This document shows positions 16,075 through 23,542 of a DNA stretch of 64,000 nt, piece after piece. The notes beneath the pieces were generated by a model, which saw only the letters and a list, made by a program, of their open reading frames with translations, did not search any database and was not told where the DNA came from. The stretch lies in the NCBI GenBank assembly GCA_963669455.1, contig OY770026.1:3853026-3917025 (forward strand). The letters are read 5' to 3'. Every line of letters begins with the position of its first letter. The first letter of the stretch is position 1. Both the position numbers and the translations under genes were made by a program. The stretch comes from JAWKWH01 sp963669455 (GTDB lineage Bacteria > Pseudomonadota > Alphaproteobacteria > Rhizobiales > Rhizobiaceae).

Positions 16075-16512
16075 ATGAAGAAACTTGTAACAGTCCTGCT
16101 GTTTGCCCTAATGGGCAGTATAGCCCATGCTGGCGAAACGCCTGCCCCAGATGGTGCCGGCGTCTATTTCATCAATTTGAAGGACGGCGATACGGTTAAA
16201 GCTCCGGTCAAGGTCGTATTCGGATTGGCTGGAATGGGCGTTGCACCAGCTGGAACCGAAAAAGACAACACCGGTCATCATCACCTTTTTGTCGACCGGC
16301 CACCGGTTGGTGAAGGGGAGGACGGCGCCGACGAATTCGACGCCAATATTCCAGCAGATGAAAACCACATTCATTTCGGCGGCGGACAAACCGAAACCAC
16401 CGTCGATCTAGCGCCAGGGAAACACACCTTGCAGATGGTTTTGGCGGATAAGGATCATATTCCGCATGACCCGCCAATCTTCTCGGATGTTATCACGATA
16501 ACGGTCGAATAG
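16075..16512 (+). CDS. Secreted DUF4399 domain protein
   Basis: A 145-residue periplasmic protein. The signal peptide is residues 1-18 (cleavage after AHA), and the rest is one DUF4399 domain: VYFINLKDGDTVKAPVKVVFGL, then GHHHLFVD near residue 63, and a C-terminal HTLQMVLADKDHIPHDPP block. Several conserved His and Asp residues suggest metal binding, but no function is established for the family. The start at 16075 follows GGAAAAGGAAATC; the frame is open 30 bases further. A hairpin follows the stop, so it is probably monocistronic and separate from the sox operon. Confidence 0.88.
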   Translation: MKKLVTVLLFALMGSIAHAGETPAPDGAGVYFINLKDGDTVKAPVKVVFGLAGMGVAPAGTEKDNTGHHHLFVDRPPVGEGEDGADEFDANIPADENHIHFGGGQTETTVDLAPGKHTLQMVLADKDHIPHDPPIFSDVITITVE

Positions 16513-16537
16513 ATCATCCGAACTGGCCGCCAAACGC

Positions 16538-16562
16538 CATACGCCGTCGCAAACGGCGTATG
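16538..16562 (+). terminator. Hairpin after the DUF4399 gene
   Basis: CATACGCCGT (16538-16547) pairs perfectly with ACGGCGTATG (16553-16562) around a 5-base loop. It lies 26 bases past the stop codon and 80 bases before soxB. The following bases are only moderately T-rich, so it may be a Rho-assisted terminator or transcript end. Confidence 0.65.
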
Positions 16563-16642
16563 CACATGGTTTGTATTTGTCTAATAACACTAGCAATCTG
16601 AGGTGAAACCGGCAGATACCCAAAAAAGTAAAGAGGCCGCCA

Positions 16643-17896
16643 ATGCGCAAATATTCCGTATTTGCAATCGCGCGCGAAGCGATGCGAGGCCACAAAGGGT
16701 GGAGGGAACAATGGAGTTCGCCCGAACCCAAATCCAGCTATGACGTGATCATCGTCGGTGCTGGCGGCCACGGGCTTGCAACGGCTTATTATCTGGCAGC
16801 CGAACACGGCATAACCAGTGTTGCAGTTCTGGAAAAAGGCTGGCTTGGCGGTGGTAATACCGGCCGCAATACCACCATTATCCGTTCGAACTATCTCTAT
16901 GATGAAAGCGCGGGCATCTACAATCATGCGGTCAACCTGTGGGAAGGCCTATCGCAGGAACTAAATTACAATGTCATGTACAGCCCGCGCGGCGTTATGA
17001 TGCTTTCGCACAATATTCATGACGTTCAGGTTGCCAAGCGCCATGTTCATGCCAACCGGCTCAACGGAGTCGACAATGAATGGCTGACGCCTGAGCAAGC
17101 CAAGGCATTTTGTCCACCGCTCAATATTTCAAAGGCGGCGCGCTATCCGGTTATGGGTGCCGCGTTGCAGCGCCGCGGGGGGACGGCGCGGCACGATGCC
17201 GTTGCCTGGGGATATGCCCGTGGCGCATCGGAGCGCGGCATCGATATCATCCAGAACTGTGAGGTGATCGGGATCCGGCGAGGCGAGAATGGCGCGATTG
17301 AAGGGGTCGATACCAATCGCGGTTTTATCGGAGCAAAAAAAGTGGGCGTCGTTGCCGCCGGCCATTCATCCGTATTGATGGATATGGCGGGGGTACGAAT
17401 GCCGCTGGAAAGCTACCCGCTGCAAGCGCTTGTATCCGAACCGGTAAAACCGTGTTTTCCCTGTGTCGTGATGTCGAACACGGTACATGCCTACATTTCG
17501 CAGTCGGACAAAGGAGAACTGGTGATTGGCGCGGGCACCGATCAATACATTTCCTATGCCCAGACCGGCGGGCTGCACATCATCCAGCACACGTTGGAAG
17601 CCATATGCGAGATGTTTCCGATGTTCACACGGATGAAGATGCTTCGCTCCTGGGGCGGCATCGTGGATGTCACGCCGGATCGCTCGCCGATTTTGGCCAA
17701 AACACCGGTATCGGGTCTTTATGTCAATTGCGGCTGGGGAACCGGTGGCTTCAAGGCGACACCAGGGTCGGGACATGTCTTTGCCCACACCATCGCCCGT
17801 GACGAACCGCACCGCATCAACGCGCCCTTTACGCTGGAGCGCTTCAGGACGGGCCACCTGATAGACGAAGCCGCGGCGGCGGCCGTGGCCCATTGA
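16643..17896 (+). CDS. soxB: Sarcosine oxidase subunit beta
   Basis: The 417-residue FAD subunit of heterotetrameric sarcosine oxidase oxidises sarcosine to glycine and a one-carbon unit, forming H2O2. The dinucleotide-binding motif GAGGHG is at residues 39-44 and the N-terminal FAIAREAMRGHKGWREQW block is characteristic of SoxB. The C-terminal GLYVNCGWGTGGFKATPGSG block includes active-site residues of the family. Covalent FMN is held between this subunit and SoxA. It is the first gene of the operon, but the next gene is an unusual secreted protein instead of soxD. Confidence 0.97.
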   Translation: MRKYSVFAIAREAMRGHKGWREQWSSPEPKSSYDVIIVGAGGHGLATAYYLAAEHGITSVAVLEKGWLGGGNTGRNTTIIRSNYLYDESAGIYNHAVNLWEGLSQELNYNVMYSPRGVMMLSHNIHDVQVAKRHVHANRLNGVDNEWLTPEQAKAFCPPLNISKAARYPVMGAALQRRGGTARHDAVAWGYARGASERGIDIIQNCEVIGIRRGENGAIEGVDTNRGFIGAKKVGVVAAGHSSVLMDMAGVRMPLESYPLQALVSEPVKPCFPCVVMSNTVHAYISQSDKGELVIGAGTDQYISYAQTGGLHIIQHTLEAICEMFPMFTRMKMLRSWGGIVDVTPDRSPILAKTPVSGLYVNCGWGTGGFKATPGSGHVFAHTIARDEPHRINAPFTLERFRTGHLIDEAAAAAVAH

Positions 17897-17904
17897 GGCA
17901 GGTC

Positions 17905-18345
17905 ATGATCCTCATCGGAACAAAGAAATTCGGACTGATAGCTTTGGCTGGCGTAGCACTTTGCGCCAATCTCGCCATGGCACAGGATGACGTAGTAGAC
18001 CCCGATTTATTCGCCGACAAAAATTCGTTTTTTGGCCCGCCTTATTTCTTGCGAAGCGCCGAAATTTCGAAAGATCAAATCCCAGACCATTGGCCGTTTT
18101 CGGCAGACGGAGGCGAATTGACTTGTGTCACCGTCGACGGAGTGGCCGTTGTCATGTTCGAAGCCCCCGATGCCGATAAGCCATTCATGATCGGTGAAAA
18201 CATCATCATGACAGCTATCGGCCAGGTAGCCACTGGTGCCGGCGACCATATCCGTCCCGGCTATGACCCGGCAAAGCTGATTGATGATCTGGAGAAGCTT
18301 TACGCACTCTCACTGGGCCGTTGCGGCGCGCCCTACGCTCAATAG
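17905..18345 (+). CDS. Secreted DUF2511-like protein inside the sarcosine oxidase operon
   Basis: A 146-residue protein with a clear signal peptide (MILIGTKKFGLIALAGVALC, cleavage after AMA near residue 25). The mature part contains ISKDQIPDHWPFSADGGELTC, which resembles the YebY/DUF2511 pattern of a WPF motif followed by LxC, and a second Cys near the C terminus (GRCG) that could form a disulfide with it. The start at 17905 has GAGG upstream; a GTG/TTG-type start at 17893 would overlap soxB. It begins 8 bases after soxB and ends 12 bases before soxD, so it is co-transcribed. A periplasmic product in an operon for a cytoplasmic enzyme is odd. The DUF2511 call is by eye. Confidence 0.7.
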   Translation: MILIGTKKFGLIALAGVALCANLAMAQDDVVDPDLFADKNSFFGPPYFLRSAEISKDQIPDHWPFSADGGELTCVTVDGVAVVMFEAPDADKPFMIGENIIMTAIGQVATGAGDHIRPGYDPAKLIDDLEKLYALSLGRCGAPYAQ

Positions 18346-18357
18346 GATATCGTATCG

Positions 18358-18684
18358 ATGTTGTTGATCCACTGTCCCTATTGCCAAGAAGAGCGCCCTG
18401 AAATCGAATTCGCCAATGCCGGCGAAGCCCACATCGTGCGCCCGACCGACATTTCCCAGGAAAGCGATGCGGATTTTGAAAAGTTCTTTTTCATCCGCGC
18501 CAACCCGAAGGGTGTGCACTTTGAGCGCTGGCGGCACATTCATGGCTGCGCACGCTTTTTCAACGCGGCAAGGGACACCGTCACCGACCGGTTTTTGGCA
18601 ACCTATAAGGCAGGCGAAGCAAAACCAAAGCTAGACGAGGCCGCAAGATCCGCACGTAACCCTGGCAAGAAAGGGGCTGCGTGA
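18358..18684 (+). CDS. soxD: Sarcosine oxidase subunit delta
   Basis: The 108-residue zinc-binding small subunit. The N terminus MLLIHCPYCQEERPEIEF carries the CPYC zinc pair and the family consensus, and a further Cys/His set appears in GVHFERWRHIHGCARFF near residues 50-67. The stop codon overlaps the soxA start (TGATG), which indicates translational coupling. Confidence 0.95.
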   Translation: MLLIHCPYCQEERPEIEFANAGEAHIVRPTDISQESDADFEKFFFIRANPKGVHFERWRHIHGCARFFNAARDTVTDRFLATYKAGEAKPKLDEAARSARNPGKKGAA

Positions 18685-21677
18685 TGGCTGGACAATTCCG
18701 TGTCGATGGCGCCGGACGGCTGACACCCGCCAAACAAGTCAGCTTTACCTTTGACGGCAAGACAATGATGGGTCTTGAAGGTGACACGCTTGCCTCGGCG
18801 CTGCTGGCCAATGGCGTCCATCTGATGGGCCGCTCGTTCAAATACCACCGGCCAAGGGGCGTTTTGTCGGCGGGTGCGGAGGAGCCCAATGCGCTGGTTG
18901 GGATAGCTCGTGAGGGCGGTCGCAAAGCCCCCAATGTGCGCGCAACGGTGCAAGAGCTTTATGATGGGCTGAATGCAACATCGCAAAATCGCTGGCCTTC
19001 GCTGGCATTCGACGTAAACGCCATAAACGAGATGGCGTCGCCGATGTTTTCGGCCGGATTTTACTATAAGACATTCATGTGGCCGAAAGCTTGGTGGAAA
19101 AACCTTTATGAGCCGGCCATACGGTCGGCGGCAGGGCTTGGCGTTGCACCGGATGAGCCTGATCCGGACCATTATTCGTCACGCTATGAACATTGCGATG
19201 TGCTGATCATCGGGGGTGGCCTGGCTGGCCTTGCTGCCGCGCTGGCGGCGGCAAATTCAAAGGCAAGCGTGATCCTGTGCGACGAGCAGGCAGAATTCGG
19301 CGGCAGCCTTAAAATCGAAAGCGGAACCATCGTTGACGGCAAGCCTGGCGCACAGTGGGCCAGGGACGCCGCCGTCCGGCTTGCCGCGATGGACAATGTA
19401 CGCATGCTCAATCGAACCACCGCATTCGGCTACTATGCCCAGAACTTTGTCGGGCTGGCCGAACGGGTAAGCGATCACCTGGCAAAAGCGGATAGCGCCC
19501 TGCCCCGCGAACGTCTGTGGCAAATCAGGGCCGGGCGTGTCATTCTTGCCATGGGTGCGATCGAACGGCATATGGTTTTTTCTGGAAACGATCGCCCCGG
19601 CGTGATGCTGGCGTCTGCCGGGAGGACCTATCTCAACCAATACGGTGTGGCCGCCGGCCGCAATATCGGCATTTATACTGCAAATGATTCTGCTTATGCG
19701 GCCGCGATCGATATGGCGAATGCCGGTATCGATATCGCTGCCATTGTGGACTGCCGCAGTGAGGTGCCAGCTGAACTTGGCGAGCGGGCAAGGGCGCTTG
19801 GCATAGAAGTCATCGCCCGGCACAAGGTAACGGGAACCAAAGGCCGATTGCGGATTTCATCCTTTACAATTGAAGCGACGGATGGCGGCGGCAAGAAAAC
19901 CATTGCTGCCGACGCATTGTTGACTTCATCCGGCTGGACACCGTCGCTGCACCTGTTTTCGCAATCGCGTGGCAAGGTTGTCTGGAATGCGGAAAGGCAG
20001 AGCTTTCTGCCCGGGACCTACGCACAAGATTGCATATCCATCGGGGCATGCGCCGGTACGGAAGAGATTGAGGCAATTGTTTCAGAGGCGCTCGCCGCGG
20101 GTGAGAAAGCCGCTTCGGAAACCGGCACAGGCAGAGTGCGCAAGACCAAGATCGATGCTGAGAGTTCAGAAAGCCGTTCAGGTTGTTTCCTCGGCGCCGA
20201 CGATAACGCTGGCTTTGCAAATCACGGCAAGGCTTTTGTCGATTTCCAGAACGATGTCACCGCAAAGGATATAAGGCTGGCAGTGCGCGAAGGCATGCGC
20301 TCAATCGAACACGTCAAACGCTTTACCACCAATGGTATGGCCAGCGATCAGGGCAAAACATCAAACATCCATGGTCTTGCCATCGCAGCCGATGAACTTG
20401 GAAAAGACATCCCCGAAGTTGGACTGACAACATTCCGGCCGCCCTACACGCCTGTTACATTCGGCACGATCATCTCGCATGGCCGCGGACGATTGTTTGA
20501 CGTTCTCCGCAAAACACCCATTGACGGCTGGCAAGAAGCCAATGGCGCTATATTCGAGGACGTCGGCAACTGGCGGCGCGCCTGGTATTACCCGCAAGCC
20601 GGCGAGGATATGCATGCTGCCATTAACCGAGAATGCAGGACCGTGCGCCAAGCCGTTGGCATGTTCGATGCTTCGACACTGGGCAAGATCGAGGTTGTTG
20701 GTCCGGATGCCGCGAAGTTTCTGGAGATCATGTATACCAATCCCTGGCAGAAGCTGGCCGTTGGCCGGTGCCGGTACGGGATCATGCTGCGCGAGGACGG
20801 TTTTATCTATGATGATGGAGTGGTTGGCAGGATTGCCGAAGACCGCTTCCATGTGACCACGACAACGGGCGGCGCGGCGCGTGTGCTCAACATGATGGAA
20901 GACTACCTTCAGACCGAATTTCCCGACCTGAATGTGTGGCTGACCTCTACCAGCGAACAATGGGCTGTAATCGCGGTTCAGGGCCCAAAAGCTCGCGATG
21001 TGATTGCCCCGTTTGTCGAGGGCATAGGCCTGGAAAACGACGCCATGGCGCATATGAGCGTGCGCGAGGGGAAAATTTGCGGCGTTCCAACGCGCCTGTT
21101 CCGCATGTCATTTACCGGCGAGATGGGTTTCGAGATCAATGTTCCCACCGACTTTGGTCAGGCCGTCTGGGAGGTGCTGTGGGCGGAGGGCTTAAAACAT
21201 GGGGTTTGCGCCTATGGTACGGAAGCCATGCATGTGCTGCGCGCGGAAAAGGGCTACATCATCGTCGGCCAGGACACCGACGGCACGGTCACGCCTCATG
21301 ATGCCGGCCTGGATTGGGCTATCGGAAAGAAGAAAACCGATTTTGTCGGTATTCGCGGCTTGAAACGACCTGATCTGGTGGCCGATGGCCGACGACAACT
21401 GGTTGGCTTGAAGACGGCGGACCCGAAGGTGGTGCTGGAGGAAGGCGCGCAAATCATTGCAGATCCAAATCAGGCCGTACCGATGAAGATGATCGGATTT
21501 GTTACTTCATCTTATTGGTCGGAAAACTGCGGACACTCAATCGCGATGGCGCTGGTGGAAGGTGGGCACGGCCGGATGGGAGAAACACTTTATGTCCCGA
21601 TGCCGGACCATGTGATTGACGTTACCGTGACGGAGGCCAACTTCGTCGACCAGGAAGGGAGCCGGCTTCATGGCTAG
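18684..21677 (+). CDS. soxA: Sarcosine oxidase subunit alpha
   Basis: The 997-residue large subunit. From the N terminus: a ferredoxin-like segment (about residues 10-90, with SFKYHRPRGVLSAG), an NAD-binding flavin domain (GGGLAGLAAA near residue 178), and a C-terminal GcvT-like aminomethyltransferase domain (about 600-990) that binds tetrahydrofolate and captures the methyl group as 5,10-methylene-THF. The GcvT part shows YGTEAMHVLRAEKGYI and DWAIGKKKTDFVG. The ATG at 18684 overlaps the soxD stop; a GTG one codon earlier is also possible. It overlaps soxG by 8 bases. Confidence 0.97.
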   Translation: MAGQFRVDGAGRLTPAKQVSFTFDGKTMMGLEGDTLASALLANGVHLMGRSFKYHRPRGVLSAGAEEPNALVGIAREGGRKAPNVRATVQELYDGLNATSQNRWPSLAFDVNAINEMASPMFSAGFYYKTFMWPKAWWKNLYEPAIRSAAGLGVAPDEPDPDHYSSRYEHCDVLIIGGGLAGLAAALAAANSKASVILCDEQAEFGGSLKIESGTIVDGKPGAQWARDAAVRLAAMDNVRMLNRTTAFGYYAQNFVGLAERVSDHLAKADSALPRERLWQIRAGRVILAMGAIERHMVFSGNDRPGVMLASAGRTYLNQYGVAAGRNIGIYTANDSAYAAAIDMANAGIDIAAIVDCRSEVPAELGERARALGIEVIARHKVTGTKGRLRISSFTIEATDGGGKKTIAADALLTSSGWTPSLHLFSQSRGKVVWNAERQSFLPGTYAQDCISIGACAGTEEIEAIVSEALAAGEKAASETGTGRVRKTKIDAESSESRSGCFLGADDNAGFANHGKAFVDFQNDVTAKDIRLAVREGMRSIEHVKRFTTNGMASDQGKTSNIHGLAIAADELGKDIPEVGLTTFRPPYTPVTFGTIISHGRGRLFDVLRKTPIDGWQEANGAIFEDVGNWRRAWYYPQAGEDMHAAINRECRTVRQAVGMFDASTLGKIEVVGPDAAKFLEIMYTNPWQKLAVGRCRYGIMLREDGFIYDDGVVGRIAEDRFHVTTTTGGAARVLNMMEDYLQTEFPDLNVWLTSTSEQWAVIAVQGPKARDVIAPFVEGIGLENDAMAHMSVREGKICGVPTRLFRMSFTGEMGFEINVPTDFGQAVWEVLWAEGLKHGVCAYGTEAMHVLRAEKGYIIVGQDTDGTVTPHDAGLDWAIGKKKTDFVGIRGLKRPDLVADGRRQLVGLKTADPKVVLEEGAQIIADPNQAVPMKMIGFVTSSYWSENCGHSIAMALVEGGHGRMGETLYVPMPDHVIDVTVTEANFVDQEGSRLHG

Positions 21678-22224
21678 CGCGATGCAATTAACCCGGCGCA
21701 ATCCACTGGCTGACAGGCAGGCGGCCGGGCCCGGTGTTCAGATCACCCCGGCGGGGCCTGCGTCGAGACTATCATTGCGTGGGCCGGAAAAATCGACCGC
21801 CGCCCTGTCGAAAGCACTTGGCATCAATCTGCCGACAAAGCCAAAGACATCGGCAACAAAAGGCCCGCGTATGGCTTTGTGGCTAGGCCCGGACGAATGG
21901 CTTATCATCGATGCCGGCAAAACCAATCCGTCGGATTTACTGGCGAAAGCCCGCATACCGCATTCGTCGGTCGATGTTTCGCATCGCAATACCGCGATCA
22001 AGATCTCCGGCGCCAATGCCGTGGCGGTTTTGGCCGCCGGTTGCCCTCAGGATCTGCGTGATAGCAGTTTTCCGGTTGGCGCCTGTAGCCGAACGGTTTT
22101 TGGTAAGGCCGAAGTGGTGCTCTTCAGGGTCGCTGAACATACTTACCGGCTGGAATGCTGGCGTTCGTTTTCGACATATGTCTTTGATTTTCTTGAGGAA
22201 GCAGCGCGCAACGCAGGTGCCTGA
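21670..22224 (+). CDS. soxG: Sarcosine oxidase subunit gamma
   Basis: The 184-residue gamma subunit of the heterotetrameric enzyme. It has the GcvT-like small fold: LWLGPDEWLIID near residue 72, SSVDVSHRNTAIKISGANA near residue 97, and a final YRLECWRSFSTYVFDFL block. It overlaps soxA by 8 bases and completes the BDAG set. The folate enzymes that often accompany soxG (glyA, folD, purU) are not found here. Confidence 0.94.
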   Translation: MASAMQLTRRNPLADRQAAGPGVQITPAGPASRLSLRGPEKSTAALSKALGINLPTKPKTSATKGPRMALWLGPDEWLIIDAGKTNPSDLLAKARIPHSSVDVSHRNTAIKISGANAVAVLAAGCPQDLRDSSFPVGACSRTVFGKAEVVLFRVAEHTYRLECWRSFSTYVFDFLEEAARNAGA

Positions 22225-22233
22225 CAGGCGTAT

Positions 22234-23346
22234 TTGCGCATAATCGACCGTTTCATTGATAAAGCGAACGATGTTGATCGTTTTCCGTTCAGAGGTTACA
22301 GCGGAGAGGTTGCTGCGGAGGAAGCCTTATTGGACGCGATTGAAAAGGCGATCAGAAGCGCTCTGGAAAAGGGTAATGCCGACAATGCGGCATACCGCGA
22401 GCGCGTCTACAAATCTGCCTTTGCCGCCCTTGAGCGTGCGCTGAACGCTCGGGATGCGATCAGCGACGATGCAGCCGAAAAACGACGTACGAACCTGCGT
22501 GCCAAAATCATTCAGATCGAAACGGAATTTGTTCCCGCCGAAACGGCAACGCCTGACCATGAGCCAATAGCCGCCAAGGCACCGCCGGTTGAGCCACCGC
22601 GGGATACACCGCCAAAACCCCCAGATGACAAAGACACGCCCGCGGGAACCGCACTCGCCGCTGAAAAGCGCGACATCGAACCAGACAAACCGGCACCCAA
22701 AAAGCGGCCCTTCGCAACGATGTTTATGATCGTCTTGGTGCTGGCTGCGACTGGAACCGGTGTCTGGTGGACGATGCAAAGCGGAATTTTGGCGCCAGTA
22801 GCAGAGCGGGACGGCAGTGTACCCAATCCCGCTCCAAAACTGGATAGCGAAAGCTTCCGCCCGGAGAAACTGCCCGATAACCAGGAAAGCGGTAATGCCA
22901 TCGACAGGCCTCACAGCTGGATATCCGTTTTCAACAGCGCGAATTCGACCGATGTGACGATCCCAGTCGGCACAAACGCGGAATTTGTCGACCGTGACGG
23001 CGAACGCTATTTGCGTGTGAGCACGTCAGGAAGCGCAGAGTTGCTTTTCGATGTTGGCGAAGGAACATTGGAGAGGATTGCGGGCGGCAAGGCGCTGTTC
23101 AGCATATTGGCGCGCGCTCAAGAGGGCGAAACGACGCAAATGTCCGTCGCCTGCCAGCTGGCTGCACTGGGCAATTGTGATCGAAAACGCTTCGAAGTGG
23201 GCGCAACGCTCGGCGAATTCCTGTTTGAACTGGAGCTGCCCGGCAAATCGCCTGGCACGGCCGGTACGATCGCCATAAACCCCGATGTTGCAAACAGCGG
23301 ACGATCACTCGATATCAAAGACATTCGGGTGGCCATCACGCAGTAG
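22234..23346 (+). CDS. Single-pass membrane protein of unknown function after soxG
   Basis: A 370-residue protein I do not recognise. Residues 1-110 are helical and charged, followed by a Pro-rich linker (about 105-155), one membrane helix (about 162-184, ATMFMIVLVLAATGTGVWW) and a C-terminal part of about 180 residues, rich in beta-strand-type sequence, that should be periplasmic and holds two Cys (near residues 306 and 312). The start is a TTG at 22234, 9 bases after soxG; a downstream start is possible. The spacing suggests co-transcription with sox genes, but no sequence feature ties it to sarcosine metabolism. Confidence 0.7.
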   Translation: MRIIDRFIDKANDVDRFPFRGYSGEVAAEEALLDAIEKAIRSALEKGNADNAAYRERVYKSAFAALERALNARDAISDDAAEKRRTNLRAKIIQIETEFVPAETATPDHEPIAAKAPPVEPPRDTPPKPPDDKDTPAGTALAAEKRDIEPDKPAPKKRPFATMFMIVLVLAATGTGVWWTMQSGILAPVAERDGSVPNPAPKLDSESFRPEKLPDNQESGNAIDRPHSWISVFNSANSTDVTIPVGTNAEFVDRDGERYLRVSTSGSAELLFDVGEGTLERIAGGKALFSILARAQEGETTQMSVACQLAALGNCDRKRFEVGATLGEFLFELELPGKSPGTAGTIAINPDVANSGRSLDIKDIRVAITQ

Positions 23347-23542
23347 CGATTGTTGTCAATCAGTCAGCAGAGCTTGCAAGTTTTCCAGGCAATCGACCTT
23401 CGGCGACGGTTTTTCCGACCACAGCCCGGAGATGCGGGGAAACGCAACAGCCTTTCTCTTTCTGCTCCCGGATGCGCTCTAAACCACCGGATGACTTCAT
23501 TTTCAGCTTGGCGAAATTCCGCCAGCGCATTAGGGAGAGGTT

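Noticed and set aside
12430..23346. A single betaine-to-glycine catabolic island from the BCCT gene to soxG
   Set aside because: The TPR, rpsU and DUF4399 genes and several repeats lie between, and no choline, betaine or dimethylglycine enzymes are present.
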